Shown piece after piece: positions 25,601 to 34,873 of a DNA stretch of 64,000 nucleotides. Source of the DNA: Ditylenchus dipsaci (taxonomy: Eukaryota > Nematoda > Chromadorea > Rhabditida > Anguinidae); NCBI GenBank assembly GCA_004194705.1, contig SADC01001377.1:372001-436000 (forward strand), read 5' to 3'. The translations under genes and the position numbers were made by a program. Below the pieces are notes generated by a model. The model did not search any database, was not told the DNA's origin, and saw only the letters and a program-made list of their open reading frames with translations. Every line of letters begins with the position of its first letter. Within the stretch, counting starts at the first letter, position 1.

Positions 25601-25997
25601 TTACCATTATTTGGTTGATTAGGATCAATGGGTGCCGTAAATTCGTTACTCAACTATACTTTTTGCAATAATTTTATTACATATGGCAAAAATGCTGGCT
25701 TGAAGGAAGCGAAATCAGTCAGTTGGGCCCACAACGAACTGGATATAAGAATATTTTCTGATCTAAACACCCAATCTTCAAATAAAGTCGCTGGTAATTG
25801 TTTTCAAACTTTACTTGATGTCTCCGTGAAAAACCTGAAAAACTTTTGCTTTGCAATTTTTGATTATGAACTAAACAAACCATGGCGATTCGACATTGGG
25901 CAAGTGCTTTGAGCAATTGAAAAATAATCCATCTCTTTTCGACATCCCACAGAAATGGCCTGAATTTGTGAATTGTTTCAGTAAAAGTATTTTGCAC
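15234..25997 (-). CDS. PIK3R4: Vps15 / PIK3R4, regulatory subunit of class III PI3-kinase (5' exons unresolved)
   Basis: The family protein is a membrane-anchored pseudokinase-like scaffold that activates Vps34 in autophagy and endosomal trafficking. Forty exons can be chained with consistent phase: 25881-25997, 25815-25834, 25681-25762, 25173-25308, 24938-25125, 24727-24773, 24574-24680, 24405-24528, 23992-24066, 23898-23932, 23545-23644, 23238-23277, 23147-23189, 22938-23096, 22774-22888, 22264-22409, 22044-22079, 21898-21994, 21831-21846, 20162-20238, 20001-20104, 19751-19941, 19602-19694, 19491-19542, 19281-19340, 18535-18613, 18365-18486, 18157-18317, 17917-18056, 17219-17292, 17024-17166, 16905-16973, 16803-16850, 16687-16743, 16560-16622, 16421-16504, 16317-16365, 16071-16226, 15405-15536, 15234-15341. 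They total about 1,250 codons against about 1,360 in human, so only about 100 N-terminal residues are missing. Five apparent single-base deletions interrupt the frame (see findings). The exon ending near 19,602 and the one at 19,491-19,542 have the least certain boundaries. Confidence 0.95.
15542..16070. other. Vps15 intron region, no exon seen
   Basis: Intron between exons 15405-15536 and 16071-16226. It contains one MITE-like end, TACAGTCGACTCCCTGCAGA at about 15,784, without a clear partner. Confidence 0.5.
17365..17735. repeat. Palindromic MITE in a Vps15 intron
   Basis: The left end AAAAGTTAGTTCCCGCATAG with GGGTCTGACACTTTCTTTGA is mirrored by TCAAAGAAAGTGTCAGACCC at 17,694-17,714. A related single end lies at 25,371-25,400. 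Confidence 0.7.
18935..19205. repeat. Palindromic MITE in a Vps15 intron
   Basis: Outer ends ACCGTATATTCTTTATTAAA and TTTAATAAAGAATATACGGT. Inner arms share CACACGACCC and TGAAAAATCTGAGATTTT. The ACCGTAT end relates it to the ACCGTATTTCCTCT family. Confidence 0.75.
19751..24528 (-). CDS. PIK3R4: Vps15 helical (HEAT-repeat) exons
   Basis: The exons encode alpha-helical repeats with family motifs: [121 protein letters not shown] and [12 protein letters not shown]. Frame breaks at 23020-23023, 22055-22058, about 21,845 and 19868-19871 are each repaired by one added base in, or next to, a short run. The long intron 20,239-21,830 holds a nested foldback element, and the intron 23,645-23,897 is mostly MITE. 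Confidence 0.92.
20285..21555. mobile_element. Triple-nested foldback in a Vps15 intron
   Basis: The outer arms (about 20,290-20,445 and 21,420-21,550) share ACAACGGCC and AACAAGATGGAGCAAACG. Within them sits a MITE at about 20,437-20,680 with ends ACCGTATTTCCTCTAATAAG and CTTATTAGAGAAATACGGTA. A third inverted pair at about 20,815-21,030 shares GATTTGCTAACAAAA, AATAT and TATAACAGT. The whole block sits between exons 20162-20238 and 21831-21846. Confidence 0.75.
22091..22230. mobile_element. MITE of CTCGATATAGTGTA type
   Basis: TATAGTGTACACCCGATATA at the left end and CACTATATCGAGCGACGGCTG at the right end, with an internal ACTCGATATAGTGTACACC copy. It lies between Vps15 exons 22044-22079 and 22264-22409. 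Confidence 0.6.
23683..23869. mobile_element. TTAA-flanked MITE filling a Vps15 intron
   Basis: Flanked by TTAA at 23679-23682 and 23870-23873. The ends are AGGACTATGGTTTTGCG and CGCAAAAACCATGGCCCC. The arms share GGCGGGGGACA / TGTCCCCCGCC. It makes up 187 of the 253 bases of the intron between exons 23545-23644 and 23898-23932. Confidence 0.75.
24574..25997 (-). CDS. PIK3R4: Vps15 kinase-domain exons
   Basis: These exons encode [13 protein letters not shown], then FHGDIKSENILI (the HGDIK form of the catalytic loop, split across exons 25815-25834 and 25681-25762), then [13 protein letters not shown] (TDFAS replaces the usual DFG, as is normal in Vps15), then [18 protein letters not shown] (the APE segment) and [17 protein letters not shown]. 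The catalytic-loop exon is only 20 nt long. The frame breaks once at the GGG run 25037-25039 (CCC on the coding strand): one extra C would join AFTLP to [14 protein letters not shown] weak candidate for the preceding exon ends at about 26,054, and the start codon was not found. Confidence 0.93.
24792..24920. mobile_element. Pogo/Tigger-like MITE remnant
   Basis: TACAATCAACCCTCGGTAAA at the left with ACCGGC repeated twice, and a complementary GACAAGGGTTGACTTTT near 24,906-24,922. CAATCAACCCTCGG-like ends resemble pogo-type elements. It lies in the Vps15 intron between exons 24727-24773 and 24938-25125. Confidence 0.5.
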
Positions 25998-26164
25998 CTA
26001 GTTCACAAATTTATTATTTTAGCCCATTTTTGATTCCTCCTTACCCTTATATTCAAGTTGGATATCCAATAGGTTTGTAATATATTTATTGAGTCAGAAA
26101 CAAATTTTCGATTACGACTGTTGACCAACCAAACTTTAAGTTGGGGTTCCTGTCAGGTATAAAA

Positions 26165-26500
26165 AAATGGAGCAAATTCGGTATACACACCCCAGTCAAA
26201 TTCGGTATACACACCCCAGTCAACTTCGGTATACACACCCAGTCAAAAAGCCAGCTTGGGGGACCAAGGCAAATTTTTTTAATTTTTTTTTTGTAAAAAA
26301 AATTTTAAATTTTTACAGAAAATAATTTTCTAAAAAATTAATAATTTTTTTACGAAAAAAATTTAAAAAATTTTGCCTTGGTCCCCAAGCTGGCTTTTGA
26401 CTGGGGTGTGTATACCGAAGTTGACTGGGGTGTGTATACCGAAGTTGACTGGGGTGTGTATACCGAAGTTGACTGGGGTGTGAATACCGAAATTTAGCCA
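26165..26500. repeat. Palindrome with 24-bp tandem units on both arms
   Basis: GGTATACACACCCCAGTCAA units repeat three times on the left and, inverted, four times on the right (26,398-26,490). The arms are joined by GCTTGGGGGACCAAGGCAAA and an AT-rich centre. The open frames across it are repeat artefacts. Confidence 0.8.
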
Positions 26501-27140
26501 AAAAATCAGGTCAAATTTGAACATAAAGAAACCTATATAAGTCCTACCTGGTATTAAGACGATCATTATAAAGTGTGCTTTTGGAAGGGACGACAAATGA
26601 TTGCACACCTACTGGTCAGCTAAATTATTTCATTGATTTTCAATAAGGCCAAACAAATTCACTTACATAAACACGAGTGAATGGACAGCAATTAGGGTGT
26701 TTACTAATCCTCTTGCGTATTTGAGATATTTGGTCTCTGCAGAATTTTACGGTAACTATAATACTTTTAGGTAGTGGGAATTACCTATACGGATCTACAG
26801 AAAAAGACTGGTCAGTGAGCACAAACACTTTTATGATTAAAGGGCCTAAAATTGAATAAGTGAAAATTTTGCTACTATTGATCCTCCAATTAACTACTTC
26901 CAGAAAGAGAAAAATGTACCTCATATGTACTTTTTGTTTTGGAGTCATGTTTTATTGAGAACTCAGTGCTGCGATATAAACAAAACTTGTGCATAGTTAA
27001 AAGTTGGGTTAGGAGCACCAATATCCAAATGGCAAAATTTATTTGAAACATGCTCAAAATTAAAGGCGACACAAAAAATAAGAAAAAAATATTCTATTTA
27101 TTACAGCGCTTCAATCTTTAGATAATTTTGAAAAAATTGC
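26500..27140. other. Possible 5' region of Vps15, unresolved
   Basis: The N-terminal exons of Vps15 should lie upstream of 25,997 on the minus strand. A possible exon ends at the donor near 26,549 (ACCAG|GTAGGAC), but I could not match it to the family or find a start codon. Confidence 0.25.
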
Positions 27141-27149
27141 TATTCTGAC

Positions 27150-27298
27150 CATACTTGCGCGTTGCCCAAAAAAAGCGCCGCCGCCAGCGCTGGGATATTC
27201 GAAATAGAGCGCCACCGGCTACGAAATTTCGGCATCTCTGCCGGCGCTCCAAAATCGCCGAGTTTACCCAGCGGACCACCGGCGGCCGCGCAAGTATG
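27150..27298. mobile_element. 149-bp GC-rich hAT-like MITE with 8-bp target duplication
   Basis: Begins CATACTTGCGCG and ends CGCGCAAGTATG. A perfect 8-bp duplication, ATTCTGAC, flanks it at 27142-27149 and 27299-27306. The interior is rich in GCGCC / GGCGC words. It has the same ends as 10,785-11,383. Confidence 0.9.
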
Positions 27299-27321
27299 AT
27301 TCTGACGTAGATGTTGGCTCT

Positions 27322-27455
27322 AGACATTTTTGCCTTGGCCCCCTGTTGATTTTTTGTGAATTTATTTATTTATTATTGAGTGAAAAAATTAAACAGGATA
27401 CATTTATAAAAAATTAATTTATAAAAAATGAACAGGGATGACCAAGGCAAAAAGC
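27322..27455. repeat. Small inverted repeat with TTGCCTTGG core
   Basis: TTTTTGCCTTGG at 27,329 is mirrored by CCAAGGCAAAAAG at 27,440, with ATTTATTT and AAATTAATTTAT inside. The same core sits in the palindromes at 3,695 and 26,165. Confidence 0.55.
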
Positions 27456-28715
27456 AGCTTGTTCTTGACTATTTCTAAGCTATATTTCTAAGCTATTTCT
27501 TATTTCTAAGCTATTTTTCATATTGTGCACAAGTTCTGTTTACATAACAACACTAGGTTGTCAAAAAACATGGTTTTAAAATAATATTCAAACATACAAT
27601 TTAAGGTCAATTTTGTTACTTTAAGGAGTCGGGCTATTAGAGAATTTACGGTAAATTGTTTGCATCCAGAATATTACCTTCAGAATGCTCTGCTATTGCT
27701 ACTTTCATAAAACGGGTAGATCCGACGCTAAAAAAGGAAAAAAATCATATTATTTTTAAGAGGAAAAAAATCATGATTAATTCTTTGACACAATTTCCGA
27801 CCATGCATCTGTATCGTCTTTACTCAAACACGAGTGAATGGACACCGATTGGGGTTGTTTACTAATCCTTCTTAAAATGAAACATACCTATGAACAAAAT
27901 TTAAGATCTGGGACATCCTGATATAGGATTCAAAGGTAGCAATTGGTTAGCGATGGATGATGCTTGCACATTTCCCATCTAAAACATTAATCGATAACTG
28001 CGAAATCCATGAAAAATCTAATTGAGATACTGAAATTTATGATTTTCGTGTGAAAAAAGTTAATTAATACTTGAAAAAATGCAAAAAGTAAACTATTGTC
28101 ATTACGCCTATCTTCAGTTTATTTAATTGAATTTATATCAAATATGTCAAGTGATGGGAAACCTAAAGTTAAAATCAAACAAAACCAATAAAAATTAAAG
28201 GTGCTCCATCAGCAAACCCTATGATTTTATGCATTGAGTACACTTATTCAACATTTAAATGGCTGCTTTTTTTCGTCAGCTCTTGGATTTTTGTGTTTAA
28301 AATAGAAGTTGTAATTTTTTAGTATTGTTTCACACCCAGTAAAGCACTTATTCTAATAGAGAAGTTAGTCATGATCAGATTATCAAAAAAACTTTTTTTT
28401 TATCAAAAAAAATTCGTCGTTTTTTGACACTCATGAGTTTTCTATTGGACATATCTTGCAAAAATTTTCGACAAGTATTCAAACCAATTGTAATTCTATG
28501 CCAATTTAAATGCGAAAAACTTTCGGACTGTAACTGGAATGCGCCAAAATGACTGGAATTTTACTATTAAATTAATTAATTTCACCAGTATTTTTTTTAC
28601 ATTTTCTTTGAGCTTTTAATGAACTTTTATGAAACGAAATTTTTCCGAAGTTGATTTTATACTGCGAAAAAGTAATTTATTGATTCAGTTGATGTTAGAG
28701 GTTCCAGCCAGTTAA
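27456..28715. other. Intergenic, no gene seen
   Basis: AT-rich. A single MITE end, TTAGAGAATTTACGGTAAAT, lies at about 27,636-27,655. CAAACACGAGTGAATGGACA occurs at 27,825 and also near 26,667 (ACACGAGTGAATGGACAGCA), a short dispersed duplicate. No exon chain was found. Confidence 0.5.
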
Positions 28716-31565
28716 AGGACAATGAAACTTGATAAGCACAGCAATTTGCGGAATTTGAATTCGCGCGGGACCACTCTAATTTTGTCGTAATTAATTTGGC
28801 ATTTTGAAATCAAAAGTTTTGCGTGATTTTCATTTCCAATAAATTCCTTTGCGTGTTCTTTTCTCTCTGTCTCTCTATTTTTATGCGCTTCGTTGTTTCG
28901 ACCTCTTGAAATATTTTTTAGGCTTCTGCTTTGCCACGTGCTAATGATCACACAAGCAAGGATTGGATCTATCGACGTATCAGACTGCTGGTATTTGGAT
29001 TAGATAGTCTTTTTATATTGTTTTCGCCGTCGTTTGCTTTGTGGTTCCTTTGAGGTGTTGTTTTGCTTTTACTGGGATACCAAGTGCTGGAGGATTACCT
29101 ATAAAGCGAAGACTGAACACATCGAGTAAGACACGAAATATTTTACTGCCTTCTTTCACGTGCAACAATGATCATTACAGCTTAGTCGGTGTCACAATCA
29201 CTCAAGTATACATCTTCATCGGTTTCAAATGCGCCTGCACTATCATTAGTGTCCTCTCGTGCTATGTTCGCAGTGAATCTCAAAATTTTGCACTAATGGA
29301 CGGCATTGTCGACGATTTCCACTTCGTGTGTATCGCTCTGTATCCTTGGCCTTTGTATGCCCAGACCAAACTAGTAGTACTGGCACCAAGTTTTGTATAT
29401 CAAAGGATGCCGCCTTTCTGCCCCATACCTATTGGGCACTTTCAAAGAGAAGCCCATAGGTATAGGAGGGTGTTAGGCTCCGCCCTTTTAACCCATACCT
29501 ATAAGCACTGTTTTCGAAATATAGATCAACAACAGCTGTCATATCGCAATATTTCGACACCGAACAGCTGTTCATATTTTTGCGGAAAACAATGACCAGT
29601 CAAACAGAGGCACACCAACACCAGCTATGCTGTGCTCAATGTTTGCGAATGAATGGAGTGGGCGTGGCCTAAATCAACCACCAATCAGCGCTCAGCATTC
29701 GTCGCTCAACTATATGCTAGGGGTTAAAAGGGGCGGAGCCTACACCCTCCTATACCTATGGGCTTCTCTTTGAAAGTGCCCAATAGGTATGGGGCAGGAA
29801 GGCGGCATCCTTTGATATACAAACTTGGTGCCAGTACTACTCAAACTTTTTGTTTTTGCAGACCGACCAATAGTTCACTGTTCTCAACTCTGAACCACAG
29901 TCAAAGCATCGATGGTGAAGTCTCTGAAGTTGTGTTTCTTGATAATGTAGAATTGAGCCTCTTTTTTGACGTCGATCACCAACTCATCCTCTTCCGATCA
30001 GGGTCGCAGATGAAAAAACGGAAAATCAGGATTTTGAACAAAAAAATCTCTAAAAATCAGGATTTTGAACAAAAAAATCTCCCAAAATCAGGTATCCCTG
30101 ATTTTTGGCGATCAAATATCAGGATTTGAATTGAAAAATCAGGAAATTCCTGATAAATCAGGACATCTGCGAACCCTGCTTCCGATTTAACTTCCCTTGA
30201 TGTTGGATAAATTAGATAAGCTTAGACTAGTAGCTTTGAGTAAAACCATTCAACTTCGATCTCGCTCTGCGAAATTACCATTTTGACATACTTTCTTTTA
30301 GCTTTAGGCGGGGAGTACGCGAAGTCGTCCAAAAAGAAAGCGAACGAAGTATGTGGAAGTACTGATAATGGTGGCACTAAGGTATCACCCTGATAGTGAT
30401 CCGCCTTCCAAGATGGTCTGGTCCAGCTAATCAAAAGTCTGATCCACTTCAAAAAATGGTCTAATATAGTAAATCCTGCGTACAACCACCTGGCTAACAC
30501 TAACTGAGGTACCAAAATACATTTTTTTATTATTTCTAATTTAGAACCATATGTAACTAGGCAAGTTTAACTAACTGGCTGCTACCGTGTGGGTACACCT
30601 GAGCTTTACCGTGTCGGTACCACCAACTTAGTACTATTTAGGCCCACTACCAGAATTATCGTCACTAGTACCAACAGTGATGTGCGCAGCTCCACTCTTG
30701 GCTCCGAGCGCTCCTGGCTCTTGCCCAAAAATTGGGACAAGAGCCAAGAGCCAGAGCAGGAGCCAAAACTTGCAGGCCAGAGGCAATAATACCGCCAACA
30801 ATATACCGATATATCTGGTATGTATGCTTTTTCATGCATCCAGAGTCACTTTCGAGTGATTTGTGTTTAAGGTATGTCGGTGTGCGCATCTCAACTCCAA
30901 GTTCCCAAGCCCCCTTGGGGGCTTGAGGGCTTCCTTAAAAAAGTCGATTTGGGGGGGGGTATATTACAGTAGCTTTTTGGGGGAGGGGGGGGGGGGGGTT
31001 TATGACAGTAGCGTCAAAAATCCGCTACAAAAATACATGAGCGACCAAAGCCAGTAGGAAATTTTAATATTGAAAATCAAGCAAACGGAACATAACAGGA
31101 ATAAAAATTAATCTCGATAAGGCTGTCGACGGCTAAAATTCATTTAGGATTCTGGAGCTTCATAACCCAAGGATAAAGAAGAATAGAATTTCAGAGCCAA
31201 GGGAAAGCAAACCAACACCTGCAAGGAACCACGAAGCGAACGACGGCGAAAACAGTACAAAAAGACTTATCTAATCCAAATACCAGCAGTCTGATACGTC
31301 GATAGATCCAATCCTTGCTTGTGTGATCATTTAGCACGTGGCAAAGCAGAAGCCTAAAAAATATTTCAAGAGGTCGAAACAACGAAGCGCATAAAATAGA
31401 GAGACAGAGAGAAAAGAACACGCAAAGGAATTTATTGGAAATGAAATCACGCAAAACTTTTTGATTTCAAAATGCCAATTATTACGACAAAATTAGAGTG
31501 GTCCCGCGCGAATTCAAATTCCGCAAAATTGCTGTGCTTATCAAGTTTACCACTTTCATGGTCCT
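28716..31565. mobile_element. TTAA-flanked foldback element with a nested palindrome
   Basis: Flanked by TTAA at 28712-28715 and 31566-31569. The arms (about 28,720-29,060 and 31,200-31,560) are long reverse complements sharing CTTGATAAGCACAGCAATTT, GCGCGGGACCACTCTAAT and CACGTGGCAAAGCAGAAGCC-like sequence. Inside, about 29,372-29,847 is a second palindrome (GTAGTACTGGCACCAAG mirrored by CTTGGTGCCAGTACTAC). Its interior also holds G-runs and a copy of the 9,255 repeat (30,810-30,960). One arm end recurs at 61,850-61,905. The 184-codon frame at 29,041-29,595 crosses arm boundaries and has no known motif. Confidence 0.7.
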
Positions 31566-31828
31566 TTAACTCATAGAACTTGCTTTTAGTCTTTGTCCTG
31601 CCTTTAGTCTTTGTCAGTAAAAATGCAATTTATTCAATTACATATTAAAACCACTGAAAAGAGCTGCAACAAGCTTCTTCAATCCGAATTCTTCAAACAT
31701 TTCATGATGTTCGGGAAAGATTTATGATGATAGTAATAAAAACGGCTCAAATTGATAACGCCCTTAATAAAAGTCGGAATTACAACAGTAAATGTTATTT
31801 TTTGTTTTTTATTGTGTTGCGATTTTTC

Positions 31829-32030
31829 GCACTAGCATGTAGCCCTGTATCTTAGCCTCCTAATGAGTTATCAGACTCTGCTGAATGATCGATAAATGTA
31901 GAAATTACGAGATTTGAAAAAAACTTGGCCCTTCAAAACCGTTTAGCCATATATTGTTAAATTGTTCAGTAGAGTTTGATAGCTCATTAGAAAGTCAAAT
32001 CCAGGCTACACGCTAGTGCAAAATTACAAC
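31829..32030. repeat. Palindrome with TAGCTCATTAGAAAG core
   Basis: GCACTAGCATGTAGCCCTG at the left is mirrored by CAGGCTACACGCTAGTGC at 32,008-32,025. The inner arms share CTAATGAGTTATCA / TGATAGCTCATTAG. Confidence 0.7.
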
Positions 32031-32094
32031 ATGATCAAAGAAAAAATTAACACGGAAAAGCTATGTGTTTGATGCCGAATTTCACGCTGAACAC

Positions 32095-32545
32095 GATGGT
32101 TGAAATTTTTTGGAAACATGAGAAAATCGAACGGGTAAACAGCTGCTGAAGTTGTATCACGAACTTCTTCAAATCTCTTCACCTTTTATTCTCAATCCTG
32201 ACACCGGACACCTGACACCGAAGGTGCTCAGCGTAGTCTAATTACTTGTGAAACTACTTTTAAAATATTTAAAAGTCGAATTCTTAAAAAATGACCAAAA
32301 ATCTGAAATTTGAAAGAACTCGGATTTTTTCTCAAGAAATTGATTTTTTCCTAAAGATTATATCTCAACACTTAGATTTTCAAAAATCATTCTGTGGGTT
32401 TTGTGAATTTTGAGTTGCGCTACAAAATAATGCCACAATGATGTTGGAGTGTCAATCTCTGAATGAGACTTTTGACCAGTTAAGGTGATGAAAATGCTCG
32501 TCAACTTCTCAAAATTATTTTCAGTCACCTCATTCTTTGTTGAGG
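32095..32545. repeat. Single-arm relative of the 61,972 palindrome
   Basis: Words such as TATATCTCAACACTTAGAT, TTTTGTGAATTTTGAG and GGTGATGAAAATGC parallel the right arm of the palindrome at 61,972-62,765, at lower identity. Confidence 0.55.
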
Positions 32546-33634
32546 TTCGCCAGCTTATTCCAAACACAAAGTGGAATGTGATAAAGCATTCGAAAGCGCA
32601 ACAAACTGTCGTTTTGGATTTTTGTAATAATACATTTTTTATGGCTAACTGAGGCCTTGAAGTTCGTCAAGACTTTTTGAGCCCCGTTAAAAGTCGAGAG
32701 GCCGTGTATTATTCGGACTGAAGCTCATCGTGCCTTTTCGGTCGTCAAGTAATACTTACAAGATAACTTCGATGATCCGGCCGTGCTTTCTCACAGTGAT
32801 GTCGTTGTTGTTATTATTAAAATGTCCTTAGTTGATAAATAGTTAAAAACAGGGTGCGCCACTTTTTCGGCAGTAACTTTTTTTATTTTTCACCATTTCG
32901 ACGAAAGGTTTTTTACTCGAAAGCTGACATTCTAGGCAAAAGAATGACATCAAAATTACAAAGAAATCCTTGTTTTAACATTAACCAAAATCGGTGGATA
33001 AATATAACAAGGATTTCACTGATAGACATACTCAACATTTTTTCTGTTGAAACATTATTCAAAGCCGCTTTAACACGGAACGGCTGTACGTCCTGATGGT
33101 ATGTCCTTGTGCAGAATTTCACGCTGAGCAAGATAGGAAAAAAAGTTGAAAAAAGTACTCTACGGTGGTCAGTGGCCTTTGTGAACCGTCAATGTCACGA
33201 TGTTTGCCTATGCCACTTCAAAGAGGTAAAAAATGCCACTGTTTTAATATATTCATTTAATTTCATGTGCAAAGGAAAGCGAAGATTGCGAGCTTCAAAT
33301 GACATATCGTTGAAGTATTTACGACAAGCCAATGAAAAGATTTACCTTGAAGAAATAATTGTTTTTATTTTCAAAACGTCGTTCATCAAAATATGTACAA
33401 AAAAGAGTGGAAACGCCGTTTTTTTAGTTTATGATTGATAATATTCGACAGAGCAAGAATAACTGCATCAGGTAGTGCTTCAAAGTAATCTGCAACCAAG
33501 CTTTTTGAGTGTTTAGCAAACGTTCAAAAGTATATACCAAAAGGCATCTTGACCTGAAACTTTGATTTTGCTAGATAAGTCTGAAATTCTGACACCTGAT
33601 TCGTTTTCAGCATGGTTGATTTACTCAAGAAACT

Positions 33635-33780
33635 GTCCTTGATTATCACAATCACCGTCAAATTTCAAATTCCGCTCGAGACAAAAATTATTTGAAATTT
33701 GAAAAATTTGAATTTAAATATTTTTTGTCTCGAGCGGAATTCGAATTTTATTGATTGTGATAATCAAAGGACAGTTTCCA
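33635..33780. repeat. Palindromic MITE inserted in the mariner remnant
   Basis: AACTGTCCTTGATTATCACA is mirrored by TGTGATAATCAAAGGACAGT, with a centre sharing CCGCTCGAGACAAAAA / TTTTTTGTCTCGAGCGG. Confidence 0.8.
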
Positions 33781-33890
33781 AAAGGCGTCAAATCAGGCGA
33801 ATATGACGGCCGGGTAAATGGAGCAGGACAATTTGGCTTTTTGAGGAAAATAGCAGCAGAACTTGGCCTTTGATAACGAACGCCGAAATA
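33770..33890 (-). pseudogene. Mariner/Tc1 transposase fragment
   Basis: Minus-strand reading gives RPSSAAIFLKKPNC, then FTRPSYSPDLTPFG. The YSPDL core matches the region just before the last catalytic acid of mariner-family transposases. The frame is cut by the inserted palindrome and stops, so no functional enzyme is encoded. Confidence 0.6.
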
Positions 33891-34157
33891 GGACACGCTT
33901 TTGCCCTCCTAGATGAACCATTCGACGCATGTTGCTTTCTCTCAAGCAGTGTGGTAAATTACTAAAAGAAGAAAATTTAACTGTTTATTCAGTCCTGTTT
34001 GAACAGCGACAACAACAATTTTAGGACACAAATTTGATGTCTTTCGACTGCCTAGAGTGTCAGCTTTTGAGTAAAAAATCTTGTCGAAATCATCAAAAAT
34101 AAAAAAGTTACGGCCAAAACAATTAGGGGAGAAAAAAATTGGCGCGCCCTGTAAATA

Positions 34158-34263
34158 CAGTAAAATCTCAAAAAAAACTTGACGAACCTTGGGATTAACG
34201 AAACTTTCACTAAATGTACTTTTGTTTGGTCCCTAAGGGTTATGTTAAGACGAGGTTTCACTG
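34158..34263. mobile_element. TA-flanked pogo-like MITE
   Basis: A 106-bp element starting CAGTAAAATCTC and ending GAGGTTTCACTG, with TA at 34156-34157 and 34264-34265. Confidence 0.75.
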
Positions 34264-34578
34264 TAACCAATTTTAAACTATCCACCGCCTTTTTGTTTTC
34301 TTATAGTTGCTGAATATCTTTTGGACTTTTGAAAGCAATTCAACATCAATCGGACACTTATAATGTTTTGGAAGTTATTTTATACCGTAGAAACACACTA
34401 ACTGACACGACTTCTTCTCTTTTTTTCTCATTTTCTGCCTTCGGTTAACCTAAACAAGACTGAGTGAAACTAAAAAATATGGCCATTTCCTTCTTTATTG
34501 TGGTTTGTTAACTTATTCTCAGCCTAAAAGAGAATGTGATATATATAGCATATGAAAGAGGAGAAAAAGTGCAAAAAT

Positions 34579-34865
34579 GGGTTGGCCAGACGGACCAAAT
34601 TTTGCGGACGCAACATTTGCCGATGAACATTTGCGGACCGAATTTTGCGGATCAGTACTTGCGAACGAAAATTTTCGAACGCAATGTGACTGCGACTGAG
34701 TGACTGCGAATGAGTGACTGCGAATGAGGTCTAGGAAATCTTGCAGAATGAGAGAGATCTAGTTATATATACCTCCGCGAACCCGCGAACCACAAATCTT
34801 CGTCCGCAAAAATCACGTCCGGAAACACGCATCCGCAAAATATTGTCCACAAGTTTGGCCAACCC
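34579..34865. mobile_element. hAT-like MITE built of TTTGCGGAC motifs
   Basis: Begins GGGTTGGCCAGACGGACC and ends TTTGGCCAACCC. Near-perfect 8-bp flanks GCAAAAAT and CCAAAAAT (34571-34578 and 34866-34873) look like a target duplication with one change. The left part repeats TTTGCGGAC / TTGCGGATC / TTGCGAACG and the right part repeats the complement (GTCCGCAAA). The middle has three GTGACTGCGAATGA units. Confidence 0.75.
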
Positions 34866-34873
34866 CCAAAAAT

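Larger units (their letters stand above)
32851..34153. mobile_element. Decayed mariner-like transposon
   Basis: The ends are ACAGGGTGCGCCACTTTTT and AAATTGGCGCGCCCTGT, and the subterminal regions are also complementary (CGAAAGGTTTTTTACTCGAA, GCTGACATTCTAGGCA against TGCCTAGAGTGTCAGC). On the minus strand a broken frame near 33,790-33,880 reads FTRPSYSPDLTPFG, which fits the PPYSPDLAP motif of mariner/Tc1 transposases. A second palindrome, about 33,635-33,780, has interrupted the transposase. Confidence 0.7.

Noticed and set aside
25628..25912. Plus-strand frame of 94 codons
   Set aside because: It is the antisense of Vps15 kinase exons.
26313..26608. Minus-strand frames with repeated THPSQLRY or GIHTPVNF
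   Set aside because: They are translations of the 24-bp tandem units in the 26,165-26,500 palindrome.
29041..29595. 184-codon open frame, the longest in the window
   Set aside because: It runs from a foldback arm into a nested palindrome, has no family motif or splice context, and the related arm at 31,200-31,560 does not preserve the frame.
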